Shown piece after piece: positions 15,001-25,850 of a DNA stretch of 64,000 nt (positions are counted from its first letter, which is position 1; each line of letters opens with the position of its first letter). The notes under the pieces were generated by a model. That model had not been told where the DNA came from. It saw nothing but the letters and a program-made list of their open reading frames with translations, and ran no database searches. The position numbers and the translations under genes are program-made. This DNA is from Patagioenas fasciata (lineage: Eukaryota > Chordata > Aves > Columbiformes > Columbidae), in the NCBI RefSeq assembly GCF_037038585.1, contig NC_092525.1, forward strand, positions 21,286,867 to 21,350,866. Direction: 5' to 3'.

Positions 15001-16610
15001 GGCCCCCACGTGTTTCAGACATAAATGCTTGTATAGTGAGTACAACCAAGAGTGAATGGTCGTAGTGATTATTCCTTGCCACGTGGGAAGCTTTCAGTGC
15101 CACAATATTCCTGTTAGAAGGTTTCACATTTTTTAAAAAACAGTTTTCCTTTGCCTGTGTGTTGATGTGAGAGAATGCATAAATGAGTGGATTCCTTACC
15201 GAATCATTGCAGCTTTGCACAAAACATAGCTGTTGACAGATACAGCTTCTCCCTCCCACACGTGTAGTTTTTGTTCTTCTCTCTAAACTTAATGGAGGTT
15301 GGCTAGCACATCTTTATTAAATACCCAAGGATGCTTTGGAAACTTAAAGCTCAGAAGAATTGGCTCAGGTTTCCCTCCAGCCAAGCATGGTTATACTTGG
15401 TCTCCCAGCCCTGCGCGTACAATACAACAGTGTCCCAGCTCTGGGCTCCTTTCTGGCCCGACAGCTGCTGCCAGGCAGATGTCAGACACAGGAACCCGTA
15501 CTGGAAACAGAGTTAGAAAGATGCTGGCAGCACAGCTGGCACGACTTGTTGCCACACTGAACTGACAGGTCTGGGTAGGTATGCTCTATCCATTTTTACT
15601 TGGTACCGGCTCATGTAAACCCTGAATCCACCACTACACGGAGCTGGTTACTGGTTTTCAGCTGAGGGACAATAACCTCTCTGTTCTGCCCACATTAGAA
15701 GTGCATCCTTGTCTGTGCCTCAGATCTCCAGCTGGTTGCCAAAGGGTTCAGGAAGCTTGTTCCAGACTTGTTAGTTCACTTACCATTACAAGTGAATGAG
15801 GCTTTACACATCTGAAACTCCTATGACAATTTTATGGATTTCTTGACTTTTTTTATGCAGATGTCTGAACATTATTGGGCTCCACAGAGTAACGTGTCCA
15901 ATGAAACATCAACTGCAAAAACCTTCCAGCGCACTATTTCAGCACAGGTATGTGTCAGTCTTGGGAGATGATGTTAAACTTGTTTTGTTTCCTTTTTTTT
16001 GCTTTTCAGTTAGCATCTTTGGTTCTGGCAACTTAGCGTATTGCAGTGCACTTAAGACCATTCTTAGAAGCCTAGACCCTGAGGTTGTTCCTAAAAAAAC
16101 TAAGCCGTGAATGATATTAGTCAATACCTCACAATTAGCTGTGGTGACTCAGCTATCTCATTACAGCAGCAGTATTGTTTCAGAATCAACTCAAAAAAAA
16201 AAAAAAAAAAAACACGATATTATGGAATAAAGGTTATTTCCATGGCCCCTGACACTCTCTTGGACTGTTTCCAACTCAGGACACGCTGGCCTATGCCACA
16301 GCCTTGCTGAATGAGAAAGATCAGTCTGGAAGCAGTAATGGGTCAGAAAGTAGTCCTGCCAACGAGAATGGAGAGAGGCATCTGCAGCAGGTAACAACAA
16401 CAAAGGCATGTTTGTCTTGTGTTGCGTTGCTCCGTTATCTTGTTCCTGGGGCTTGGGTCAGAACCATTGCTGAATTTCGAACAACTGTGCACCTTACAAA
16501 AGTAACTTGCCACGTTTTTCTCTCTTCATCCCTTGTGTTTATTGAAGGGCTCAGAGTCTCCTATGATGATCGGTGAACCTAAAAGTGACCTTGATGATGT
16601 AGACCCGTAG
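57..16610 (+). CDS. USP24: USP24, ubiquitin-specific protease 24, 3' part (26 exons, 945 codons plus stop)
   Basis: This is the C-terminal part of a very large deubiquitinase (human about 2620 residues); the 5' part lies outside the window. Exons: 57-176, 415-540, 739-837, 1049-1131, 1367-1508, 1913-2032, 2411-2631, 3050-3174, 3819-3960, 4304-4454, 5225-5320, 6160-6263, 6670-6783, 7545-7641, 9110-9226, 9767-9859, 10201-10303, 11199-11320, 11811-11924, 12187-12252, 12530-12596, 14306-14384, 14763-14838, 15861-15947, 16280-16390, 16548-16610. Phases agree throughout and sum to whole codons. The USP domain runs from the Cys box (GATCYMN, Cys codon 123-125) to the His box (AGHYYSF, His codon 2603-2605), then KWYKFND and YMLFYQR. 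A serine/proline-rich linker (SSPEISPQSSPRP) and a helical C-terminal region follow, ending in DLDDVDP. USPs remove ubiquitin from target proteins. All introns are GT-AG except the one after 12596, which is GC-AG. The first exon may start one codon boundary away from 57. Confidence 0.96.
2651..2664 (+). repeat. G14 homopolymer in a USP24 intron
   Basis: Fourteen consecutive G residues begin 20 bases after the exon end at 2631. The run could form a quadruplex in the pre-mRNA or act as an intronic G-run splicing enhancer. It may also be length-polymorphic. Confidence 0.9.
5599..5785. mobile_element. Palindromic non-autonomous hAT-type MITE in a USP24 intron
   Basis: The two halves of this 187-bp stretch are inverted copies of each other: about 80 bases from the left end (CAGGGGCATCAAACTC) read again in reverse complement at the right end. 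The flanks TTCTAGAG (5591-5598) and CTCTGGAG (5786-5793) agree at six of eight bases, as expected of an aged 8-bp hAT target duplication. The terminal word resembles hAT-Charlie ends (CAGGGGTGTCAAAC). It carries no coding capacity and lies in the intron 5321-6159. Confidence 0.75.
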
Positions 16611-19015
16611 AGGATCCTATGGACACAGGAACAGATCAACTCAAACACTTAATGCCTGGTACCTACTGTAACTGGAGTCCCGTTCTTATGCCGTTACAAG
16701 AGTCTGGAAGAGAAGCGGCTTTAGAAGGCCAGAGGCAATGCTGGAGGAGGTTGTTTCCCTGAAAGCCAAAAGCATTTTTTTAGCCACAAAGGCTTCAGAT
16801 CAATAAATACTCTAGAAAACTGCATCTTCACCTGCAGTAGCTTATGAAAGTCCAGACACCGAAAACAGTTTGTCAAGAAGATGTTATCAAATACACAAGT
16901 GCTAGTGGTTGAATTTTTATGTGAACATTAAATGAGTGAATGTAAAACTGTTGCTTTTCTGTGATGCTGCAAAAAAAAAAAATCTTTTGGTTTTTATACA
17001 GAAAAAAAAGGATTGTCCTTATGTATGGAGGGCAAATTTTTAATCTTTCTGATAATATTGAATAGGAATATTCAAATTTCTGTAAAGATGTGTGATGACT
17101 TACATTTCATTGTAAAATATTAGTTAAAGAATGGGTTTACATAAGGACTTCTGTATTTAATATGTCTCCCTGCTAATTTGTAAAGCTCTTTATGAGAAGG
17201 ATCAGCAAGATTGCTCTGTAAGGAGAGATTCCTTACAGAATGCTTTGATCAAGGAGCTCTGGAATGGGTCGTCTTTTCTGGTACTCTTTGGAAAACACAG
17301 ACAATTGGGAAGGGCAATAAAAGCTTTGCTCTCTAGGCATGCAAGTGTTTATCATTGAAGGATTTTGGTGGATTTGAAAAAAAAAGTTAATGAGTAGTTT
17401 AAAAGAAAGAAAAAGCACTTTAAGATGGAATTCTGTTACAGTTTTACTCATTAATTTTTTTTTAACCTTTGGAGACATATTGAATAAAATGTAGTCTCAA
17501 TCATGTGATCTGCAATCACTTGCTTGTGCTTTGAAATCACTGAGAAAGTTGGTATTGGTTGTATATGATGAATAATTCCTTGAGTGAGTTGGGAACACTA
17601 CTGTGCGGATTTTATAGCAATTTTCACATGGGGAAAGGATGATTTGGCTTTGTTTGTATTTTCACTTGACCAGGCAATGTTTAAAATATCACAACTCTTT
17701 TGATTTGCTCATAAACCACTGGAAACCAGTTAGGATAGTTTGAGCACAGTTTTGTTCTCCATGTCAAGTGCAGTTCAGTGATTTCTGACTCTGGATACAA
17801 GCTTCTTTTGTGCCAGCTAACTCTTCATCTTTTGTATGTTTTGCGTTTGTCACATTTTCTGCACTGCTTTTTGCCTTTATTTATGGATTCTGCCTTACTT
17901 TAAAAAAAAAATTTTAGAAACAAACATGCACAGAAATGGGGGACATCTTAAGGAGTGCCTGGATACCTCCAGAATAGACAAATTTGCCAAGATAAAGGCA
18001 CAACCAGCCAAAAAGTGCCTTTTTTTTTTTTTCCTTTTTTACATACTGTTGCCGAAACAAGAAGCAGCAGACAGCTTTTCGCTGTTGTGCACTAGTATAA
18101 AAATTAACCAGTCATTTCACTGTTGAGAGTAAACATCCAATCTGATTTCAGCTGTACAGCTTTATAACTTATTGCGGGTTAATAGAACTGTTGTCACGAG
18201 TTGCACGTGTGAAGAAGTAAGGGTGGCATCATAGCAAATCTCTCACTTCCTTTTCCAAACGATGTCTTCATTGACACACGGCAGAGTTAGCATTTTGTAG
18301 ATGTTTCTGATAATGTGCTGGGGCGTTTTAAAATGTGATGTTTTAAATTAATGTTGAATAAATCATTTCTTATGGGATACCCTTTTCTCCCTTTCCCCTA
18401 TCCCTAACACTTCGGGCCATAAATCATCAGGAGAAGTCAGTACACAGCAGTGATGGCGATGGAAGAAGCTGGTAACGTTCCTATGGGTTGGCACCACTTC
18501 TCACTTCAGGTTCCTGTTATTTCCTATGGAAACAACGTCCTCAATTACCGCAGGCCCAGAGAAGCATCGATAACAAGAGTTGCATCCCGATGGCTCATCA
18601 CCACTGTATACTTGAAACCAATACAAACTTTTTCATGGTTCTGCTCACGCTTGTACAAAGTCAATGGTTATAATTTGCAATAAGATGATACTTGGTCAAT
18701 TATTTTTGTTTCCAGCTGCTGTCATTTGAACCTGCTGAAGATTATTTTTTGGAAAATAGAGTTCAACAAAACTAGTTTTTGTGTAAATTGTGATGCATTT
18801 CTATGTTGTAATTTTTACTGCCAATCTTTTTGGATGAAAATGTTTTTATACAGCTTACAAAATGTTCAGTGAGGAGCAGCCCCAGCCTGCCTGTGAGCAT
18901 TCGGGGAGATATTGTCTGATGAATACGTAGACATTTGGCACTGGAAAAATAGGCAGTCTTGATGAACAGTCTTGGGATTCCTGGTCAATGGAATAAAGCT
19001 ATTCCTTTCACAGAA
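16611..19015 (+). other. USP24: USP24 3' UTR (extent inferred)
   Basis: AT-rich sequence after the USP24 stop. Plus-strand AATAAA hexamers occur at 17483-17488, 18357-18362, 18992-18997, 19538-19543 and 20090-20095. The one at 18992 gives a UTR of about 2.4 kb, close to what I recall for the human transcript, so I end the feature there. A longer form ending near 20.1 kb is equally possible. No open frame here resembles a gene. Confidence 0.55.
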
Positions 19016-20043
19016 AACCAGTGTAATCTTTAGATTGCGCATATGCTGCTCTGCTTTTGTCCTGTTGATCCCGTTATCTCGAAACCGTTGGTGCAGAAAG
19101 CTGGACAGGCGGCCTCCCCACCTACGAGATACTAAGCCAGGGCTAATATTTTAATATTGTTTCCTTCCACCAGGCCAATGCAGGCTTGAACTAAGCCATG
19201 AAAGCTGGATCTGGCTCATCGTGCGTGGAATGTGCTCACACCTTCTGCTGGGAGCCGGCAGGTGAGCGGGCAGCAGGATCTTCTGCTCTCGCAGGGCAGT
19301 CGGTGGAGGTGAAATATTGGGGAGTTACAACCTTGTACGTCCACGGAAAAAAAAGTGCCTGCTGTGTCCAGGCTGTTTGGGAGCTCTTAGGCCAACATCC
19401 CTTTTGTGCAAAATAGCCAAAGTTTGACAGGTTAGCCTGGTGCTTGTGGCATCAAGCTTTATTTTTTTAATCTGTCCTCAGGTAGCACAACAAAAAATTA
19501 TATATTGTAGTGCCAGGAGACTGCTAATCACCAGAAAAATAAAGTGAGACCCAGCTTTGGTGGCTTCGGGTACTTCTTTCTCTGCTGCTATGAGTGCATC
19601 TATGAGTGTCTACACCTTATTTTCTCTCTGATGCTTCAGTGTTTATGGAGTGAAGCCCAGTGTTACTGGCAACAGCAGCAAAAAACACAAGGGCATGTTC
19701 CCTGAGCTGGATTATGGTTTGTTTCCATAACTGGAAGCTCTTGACTTACACCACTGTTTTAAAAACAAATAACTTCTGTTATGTGTGTGTGGGACAACAG
19801 GATTCAGCCCCTGGTCCCTGCACCTGTCCCAGAGCTCAGGTGCCCTCAGGATGCTGGTGGTGGTCCAGGGACACCTTGAAGCAGAATGAGCGACTGTGCT
19901 GACCCGCTAACGAAGGAGAGCTCGTTTAGGGGAGCAGCAGCCCTGCCAGGCGGGTGCCAGCTCCCCCTTCCGCACTGGTTCCCCCAGGGATGTACGTGAA
20001 GCCAGACAAAGGATCATATCTGCTGAGCACTGGTTATGATTTT

Positions 20044-20095
20044 TTTATTTTAAAAAGACATTTATAAAATGTTTATTTATAAAATTTCAAATAAA
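20044..20095. promoter_or_regulatory. Bidirectional poly(A) signal cluster between USP24 and PCSK9
   Basis: TTTATT at 20044-20049 and 20072-20077 reads AATAAA on the minus strand and would end PCSK9 about 0.8 kb after its stop. AATAAA at 20090-20095 on the plus strand could end a long USP24 form. The sequence is extremely AT-rich. I see no other minus-strand AATAAA between here and the PCSK9 stop. Confidence 0.5.
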
Positions 20096-20880
20096 TATTT
20101 AAGGTATAAATGTAAAAACCAAGATACTATGAAAGCTTTTTCTTCTTTTTTTTTTTCTGTTGTCTTGGGAAGCCCTGTTAAAGAAATGTATACCACCAGC
20201 AGATCATTAGCTTTCATTTCACGACAACAAAAAAATACTAACAAAGCAGTAGCTGACTCTGTAGCAATGCAGATTAAAATCTAATTAAACAAGCAGACTG
20301 TTTAAACTAGAGCCCTTACACTTGACTAAAAAATAATCTCCTAAGTACATGAGTAAGCAGGTATAAAACTGGCCCAAAATGGCAGGTGCTAAGCAGCATT
20401 AGCTGACATGTAACAAGCAACTACCAGAAAAGAAAGGAGCAACCCTCACCGCAATTGGCTTTGTTGCATTTTTTTTCAAGGTAGTGGTTTTGTCGTGTGC
20501 TGAGTGACAAGAAAAACAGAGAGCCTTGAGATGGTTCATACAGTCAGGGTGTCTATAGAAAGGCCCGGTGTGTGGTGGGGAAAGGATGCTGGGACGGCTC
20601 CAGTAGAGAAAGGATGCTGGGATGGTTCCAAAGATGGGGCAGGACTTTGGGAAGGTCTTGCAGAGCCACCTTGGGGCTTAGCCCCATGGCATGCAAGAGG
20701 GTGAGGAGCTTGTACCAACCAAGGCAGCAGCCCAAGTGTGGAGCGTTTCGGAGTGTGGGCCATGCTAGGAGCGCCAGCTCAGCCCCGGGAAGGCACCGAG
20801 CTGGTGACACAGCCATCCAGCCAGGCTCCCCTCCCTACCACGCTGGGCCAGGGCGGCTGTGGCTCCAGCTCAGCCCGTCC
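20050..20880 (-). other. PCSK9: PCSK9 3' UTR (inferred)
   Basis: This runs from the PCSK9 stop codon down to the minus-strand AATAAA cluster near 20.05 kb. It contains an imperfect two-copy repeat of about 32 bp at roughly 20578-20640 (shared word AAAGGATGCTGGGA). No independent gene is visible. Confidence 0.5.
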
Positions 20881-23800
20881 CTAGGGCCGGCTCCGGCAGC
20901 AAATGGCAATGGCCATGGCCACGCTGCTGCCCGGGACACCGGCTGCCATGCAGGTGTTGTCCATGGCGTAGGCTCCCATGGTGCCGGGGCTCTGGGAGTG
21001 GGTGTTACAGCCCGTCAGTGTCCAGCCGTCATTACAGGCCACTGTCACCTAATGGGGGAGAAGAGGTCACACTCCATGGGTCAGCAAAGGCTCTGCCTGT
21101 CCCCAATGGTCGCCAGGGCTCAGGGTGATGTGGCTGGTGTTGCACTGAGCTGCTGGACCCCAGCTGTGGGGAATGTCCCAATACAGGTAGGTGACTGGGG
21201 ACATCACCAAAGACTGGGGTTGGAGCTACAGTCACAACAAGATGCCAAAGCCAACCTGACCCCAAATGAAGGTGGCAGAGGGATGAGCAGCGGCGAGGAG
21301 AGCACCATGGCAGAGGATTGTGCACCGTCCCTACCTTCTCCGCAGCGCCCGGGGACGTGTGCTCCTTCACCTGGCACTCAAGATTGGCAGCAGGGCAGCA
21401 TAAGGCGTGTGCCGTCACCTCTGTCCTGACAGCACAGTGGCTGGGCCCACTCCCTGGCCCTGGGACGGGTCTGCCACTGTCACCCAGCACTGTGGTGGGG
21501 GAGTGGAAACTGCACCCTGCAAGGAGAGATGGGCTGTCGGCGTGGGGCAGCCATGGCAGCATCCCAGGGCAGACACAGGCACAACGGGATGTCCGCACTG
21601 AGCCCCGAGCCCTCCCTGCCTCTGCACATGCATCAGACGTCCCACTTCAGTACTTAAAAGGGCCCTATGAGATGGGGACAGACTTTTTAGCAGAGCCTGT
21701 CATGATAGGACAAGGGGTGATGGTTTTAAACTAAAGGAAGGCAGATTCAGGCTGGACATGAGGAAGAAATTTTTTACACTGAGGGTGGTGAGAGCCTGGC
21801 CCAGGTTGCCCAGAGAGGTGGTGGATGCCCCATCCCTGGAGACATCCCAGGCCAGGCTGGACAGGGCTCTGAGCAACCTGAGCTGGTGAAGATGTCCCTG
21901 CTCATGGCAGGGGTGGCACTGGATGAGCTGTGAAGGTCCCTTCCAAACCAGACTGTTCTATGGTTCTATGATTCCCTGCTAGCTCAGCACTCAAACCCAC
22001 CCTTTTACCCCCACCTCCCAGAGCTTTTCTGGTAGAAACACCCTTGGCCATCGAGATGCTGGCTCAAGGCTCTGTAACCCGCCACGTCAGGCGTTACCAG
22101 TCAGCACATGGTCCCGCGAGGAGCAGCCGACCCCCTCAACTGCCACAGAGTTGGTGCTGATCCGGCACTGAGCCCTGGGCCACGTGCAGCACCTGGCGAT
22201 GGCATAGACACCCTGGCCCCGGAAAGCATTGTGGGCCACGCACTGCTTCTGCCCATCCTTGTCCTGCAGCCGGGGCAGCACAGCGTCACTGGGGGTGCTC
22301 AGGGCATGGGAACACCCCTGCAAGGCCAGCGGCCACCCCAGGGGCAGCTCTTCTGGATCTGCACACCCTGCTCACCTCCATGTGCTCCCCCAGCGACCGC
22401 CCACTGTGGGAGAAGCTGGAGCAACTGAGCATCTCCTCGGCGCTGGCACAGCGAGCCACGGCCGTGGCGTGCCGGGTGAGCCCTGAGCGCGCCGACCACA
22501 CTGAACGGCAGTACAGCTGCTCATCTGCAATGGGACAGATGACGTCAGCAGTACGGTGGGCACTGTGCTTTCACCCAGGCACTTCTCTCACCGACACGGG
22601 CAGAGCTCTGCTGAGCACGCAGCAGACAGCCGAGGTCTTTACCTGCACCCAGCTGGGCGGGCAGCCTGGCCACACTGTTGGGTGTCTGGAGCTGCTGCTC
22701 CTCAGGGAACCATGCCATGTCCATAACATTCTTGGCGGCGAAGTGCAGGAGACGCTGCCGGAGCTTGGCGAGGCTCAGCTGGGGCTCGGCGCTGAGCAGC
22801 ATGGCGGCGATGCCTGCCGAGAACCCAGAGGGGCTGCGGTGAGACCTGGGGGCTGCACAGCCACCTACACATAACCCCCCCAAGTAACACAACTCCAGAG
22901 AGACGTGAGAGGAATCGTTGCATCCCATCATACACACACACGGGATGCAGAAGCTCTGCGCGGTCCGCAGCACCCAAACGTGCCAAAACCATGGCACCAT
23001 GGCACTCAAAAATGTCCCCAGCACAGGCAGCACTGATATCCTGTGCCTGCAGGGACAGATGCCCAGCACCAGCAGGCAGAGGGACAGCCCTGCCTGCCAC
23101 CCCGCAGCCCAGCTCACCTGCCACATGCGCGGCCGCCTGTGACGTCCCACTCTGTGCCGTGAAGCACGTGCTGCAGTCGCTGGAGGCACCGATGATGTCG
23201 TCCCCCGGGGCGAAGAGGTCCACACAGCGGCCAAAGTTGGTGCCCAGAGTACCGATGGAAGCAGGCTGGTCCTCACTGTTGGTGGCACCGACTGTGATGA
23301 CCTGCCAGGGCAGTGACCACAGGCGGGATGAGATGCACAGCCCCAAGCCCACTTGGCACCAGAACAGATGAGCCTGGAGAGGTAGGAGCATGTCCCCATA
23401 TGTCCCCAAGCTTTGGGGACCCCCCAGCCTGTACCTCCGATTCAGACGCTGGCGAGTAGAGGCAGGCATCATCCTTGTAGTTACCAGCAGCCGCAACCAT
23501 CACCACCCCCATTCGCGCCATCCGCCGACAGCCGGCGTTCAGCACACGGCTGTAGGCACCGGCGAAGGGCAGCAGCACCACCAGTGGTCTGTAAGGCTGA
23601 GCCTCCAGCGTCGCCTTGATAAACTCCAGGCCTGGGGGGGATGAGACAAGGGACAGGACACTCTCACAGGAGGGGGACGAGGCAGGGGTCTCCAGGAGGG
23701 AGTGCGCTGCTCCCCAGGGCACGGGGTGACTCACCGATGAGGGTCCCACTGATGGTGCCTTTGCCCTGGCAGTTCAGCACGCGGAGGCTGTGGATGTTGG

Positions 23801-25518
23801 CACCCGTGGCCACACCAGCATCGCGCCCACTCAGCACCCCGGCCACGTGGGTCCCATGGCTGTCACACTCGCTGGCCTGGCACAGGTACTGTGGTTTTAT
23901 ACCTGGGCTCACTGCATCCAAGTAGGCTTGCAGCATCCTCCCTATCCCACCCTACCCCTTGTGCTTGGCACCAGCTAAATCCTGGTGCAGAATAAATCCT
24001 TAAAAGTGTTTCAGGGTGGGGAGAAAAGAAAAAAAAATAATCCTGTGCAGAAGGAGAAAAGTTGGCAGAAAGGATGGGGGATGCAGCCGGCCTTCCTTGG
24101 GGCTGTGCTCGCACCAGGCTCCCCTGTGCACGCAGCAATGCAGGCAGCACTAGCACACACTGCAAGGTGCAGGAAGCTTTCCCAGCCCCAGGTGTGCAGT
24201 GGACCTCAATTCCTTCTTGCAACAACACCTCGAGATGCACCCATGCCCCCCCACAGCCTACTTTCCTGGGAAAGGAGCCCTGCTCAGCTCAGCCACAACC
24301 CCAAATAGACCACATTGAGGGTCCCAGCATCCTCTAGCTCCCACTGCTCCGTGTCCTGCCCAGCATTTTCCATGAGCCAAGTGACTCTCTTGTCCTGAGA
24401 AGCCCCACAAGCCTGACCAGAGTTTTGCAGGTGCAGGGAGATGCTCTCACCAGGCTACAGCATGCGGCACCCCAAGGCTCACCTGCCTGTGGAAGCGGGT
24501 GCTGTCCTCCTCGGGGACATTCTCAAAATAGGTCACAAGCACCTTGCCCTCGATCTCCCGATGGGTGCTCTGCACGCTGGTGTCCAGCAGGTAAATCTCC
24601 ACCAACTCACCTTCATCTACCACAGACGCAGCAAGGTGGGGAAAAGCGACCACAGCCACAGTTAGCCCAGGCACCTGGGATGCTCCCAAAATGTAGCTCC
24701 AGAGCCACAGCACCACGGGGCAGGGGGATATCCCCCATCTCCTTGAGATGAGGAGAGGGGACAGGGTCATTGACCCTTCCTCAAGCCCCTGTGGTTCTTC
24801 CCCCACACCCTGGTGCTTACTGGGCGGGCTGTAGGCACCCAAGGGCTGCAGCGGCATGATCCTGCCCAGGTTCCAAGGGATGCTCTGGGCAAAGATGTAG
24901 GCATCCTCCTCGATGTACTCCACCTGCGGCAGCTTCAGCGCCTACAGGGAGGAGACACAGCATGGTGGCAAAGCTCCTGTTCCCCCCAAGCTTGGGGAGA
25001 AACCAGTGCACATCCCTCCTGCTACCATTTGCTGTGATCCACCACCCCGGGACCCGTCCCCTGCCCCACGAACCATGTCCAGGATGTCCCTGCTCATCTT
25101 CACCAGGAAGGCAGGCAGCAGGTGGAAGACATGCAGCAGCTCGCTCAGGTACCCCTGCCGAGCCGCCCGGGCCTGCAGCCGCCGTGCCGTCCCTCGCACC
25201 TCGGTCTCACCGCTGCCCGCGCGCAGCACCACCACATAGCGCCCAGGCAGTCGCCATGAGACCTGTGGGGACACGAGCACCAGGTCTGGGGGACACATAC
25301 ACGCGTGGCTGTCCTGGTCGCCCCCCCACCCCTCCAACCCGCCCCACACTCCTCACCTTGGTGGCGCGGTGGAAGGCGGCGGGTCCCGACGGGGTGGCCC
25401 CGACGGCGGCTGCCTCCTCCTCGGCCGCCCGCAGCGCCAGCACCAGCTCCTCCGCCAGCTCCGTCGCCGCCCCCGCCACCACCAACGCCAGCACCAGCGC
25501 CAGCACCCGCGGGGCCAT
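20881..25518 (-). CDS. PCSK9: PCSK9, proprotein convertase subtilisin/kexin type 9 (12 exons, 654 aa)
   Basis: This is a secreted subtilisin-like protein that in mammals binds the LDL receptor EGF-A repeat and sends the receptor to lysosomes. Exons in transcript order: 25357-25518, 25074-25262, 24821-24941, 24483-24616, 23735-23876, 23435-23631, 23118-23301, 22643-22813, 22376-22524, 22098-22263, 21335-21516, 20881-21048. All are GT-AG, phases fit, and there are 655 codons with the stop (human protein 692 aa). Visible parts: a hydrophobic signal peptide (about residues 1-18); prodomain with EELVLALR; autocleavage site FAQ/SIPWN (136/137); catalytic Asp169, His209, Ser369 and oxyanion Asn300; RFHR at 198-201, matching the mammalian furin site; and a Cys-rich C-terminal domain from about residue 430. 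EGF-A contact positions Arg177, Asp221, Asp357 and Phe362 are kept. The acidic prodomain start and its tyrosine are reduced, and the mammalian C-terminal NCS glycosylation site is absent. The frame is intact and every catalytic residue is present. Confidence 0.97.
21645..21974 (+). mobile_element. CR1 LINE 3' end in PCSK9 intron 10
   Basis: A truncated CR1 tail, with the typical words for the end of ORF2 (GGACATGAGGAAGAAATTTT, GAGAGGTGGTGGATGCCCC) and the terminal TTCTATGATTC motif. It is antisense to PCSK9 and lies between exons 10 and 11. It is 5'-truncated, as most CR1 copies are. Confidence 0.92.
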
Positions 25519-25682
25519 GGCGGCCCCGAGCCCCGACGGGCAACGCGGAGCTGCCAGCAGCCGTCGACTCCCCTCAGCACAGCGCAGCCCCGGCCGCGGA
25601 GGACCCGCCGCGCACCCGCGGAGAAGCCGAAGAGCCGGAGCGGACCTGCGGTTGAGGCTCTGCCCGGCGCGGCGGGGCGGGG

Positions 25683-25692
25683 ATGGCGCCAC
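25683..25692 (-). promoter_or_regulatory. Candidate sterol regulatory element (SRE-like) upstream of PCSK9
   Basis: The minus strand reads GTGGCGCCAT, eight of ten bases identical to the human PCSK9 SRE as I remember it (GTGGCGTGAT). It lies about 165 bases upstream of the ATG and next to a GC box. This is an inference from a short word in GC-rich DNA and could be chance. Confidence 0.35.
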
Positions 25693-25723
25693 CGCCGACG
25701 GCCCCATCGGCCCAGCCGGGCGG

Positions 25724-25736
25724 CTTAACCATTAAC
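25724..25736 (-). promoter_or_regulatory. Candidate HNF1 site upstream of PCSK9
   Basis: The minus strand reads GTTAATGGTTAAG, 11 of 13 against the HNF1 palindrome GTTAATNATTAAC. It is an AT-rich island in CpG-rich DNA and lies 31 bases upstream of the SRE-like word, the same order and similar spacing as the human HNF1-SRE pair. Confidence 0.5.
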
Positions 25737-25850
25737 GGGGAGGGGAGCGGGGGGCGCGGGGGAGCGCACGGCGTGGGGGCGCGGAGCGAGCGGGGACGCC
25801 GGGAGCGCTGCCCGCAGCAGCCGCTGCTCACCAGCCAGCTGGGAATTCCC

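Larger units (their letters stand above)
25519..25850 (-). promoter_or_regulatory. PCSK9: PCSK9 CpG-island promoter
   Basis: Very GC- and CpG-rich DNA upstream of the PCSK9 ATG, continuing into exon 1. It has no TATA box. A GC-box run (GGCGGGGCGGGG-type, about 25669-25682) suggests Sp1 binding. The HNF1-like and SRE-like words listed separately lie inside it. Confidence 0.65.

Noticed and set aside
15299-15565. An 88-codon frame in a USP24 intron
   Set aside because: No splice context or family similarity; the flanking exons join in phase without it.
20572-21734. Long GC-rich frames (up to 285 codons) on both strands
   Set aside because: They are shadows of PCSK9 exons 11-12 and the CpG-rich flanks; the codons and splice sites fit PCSK9 on the minus strand.
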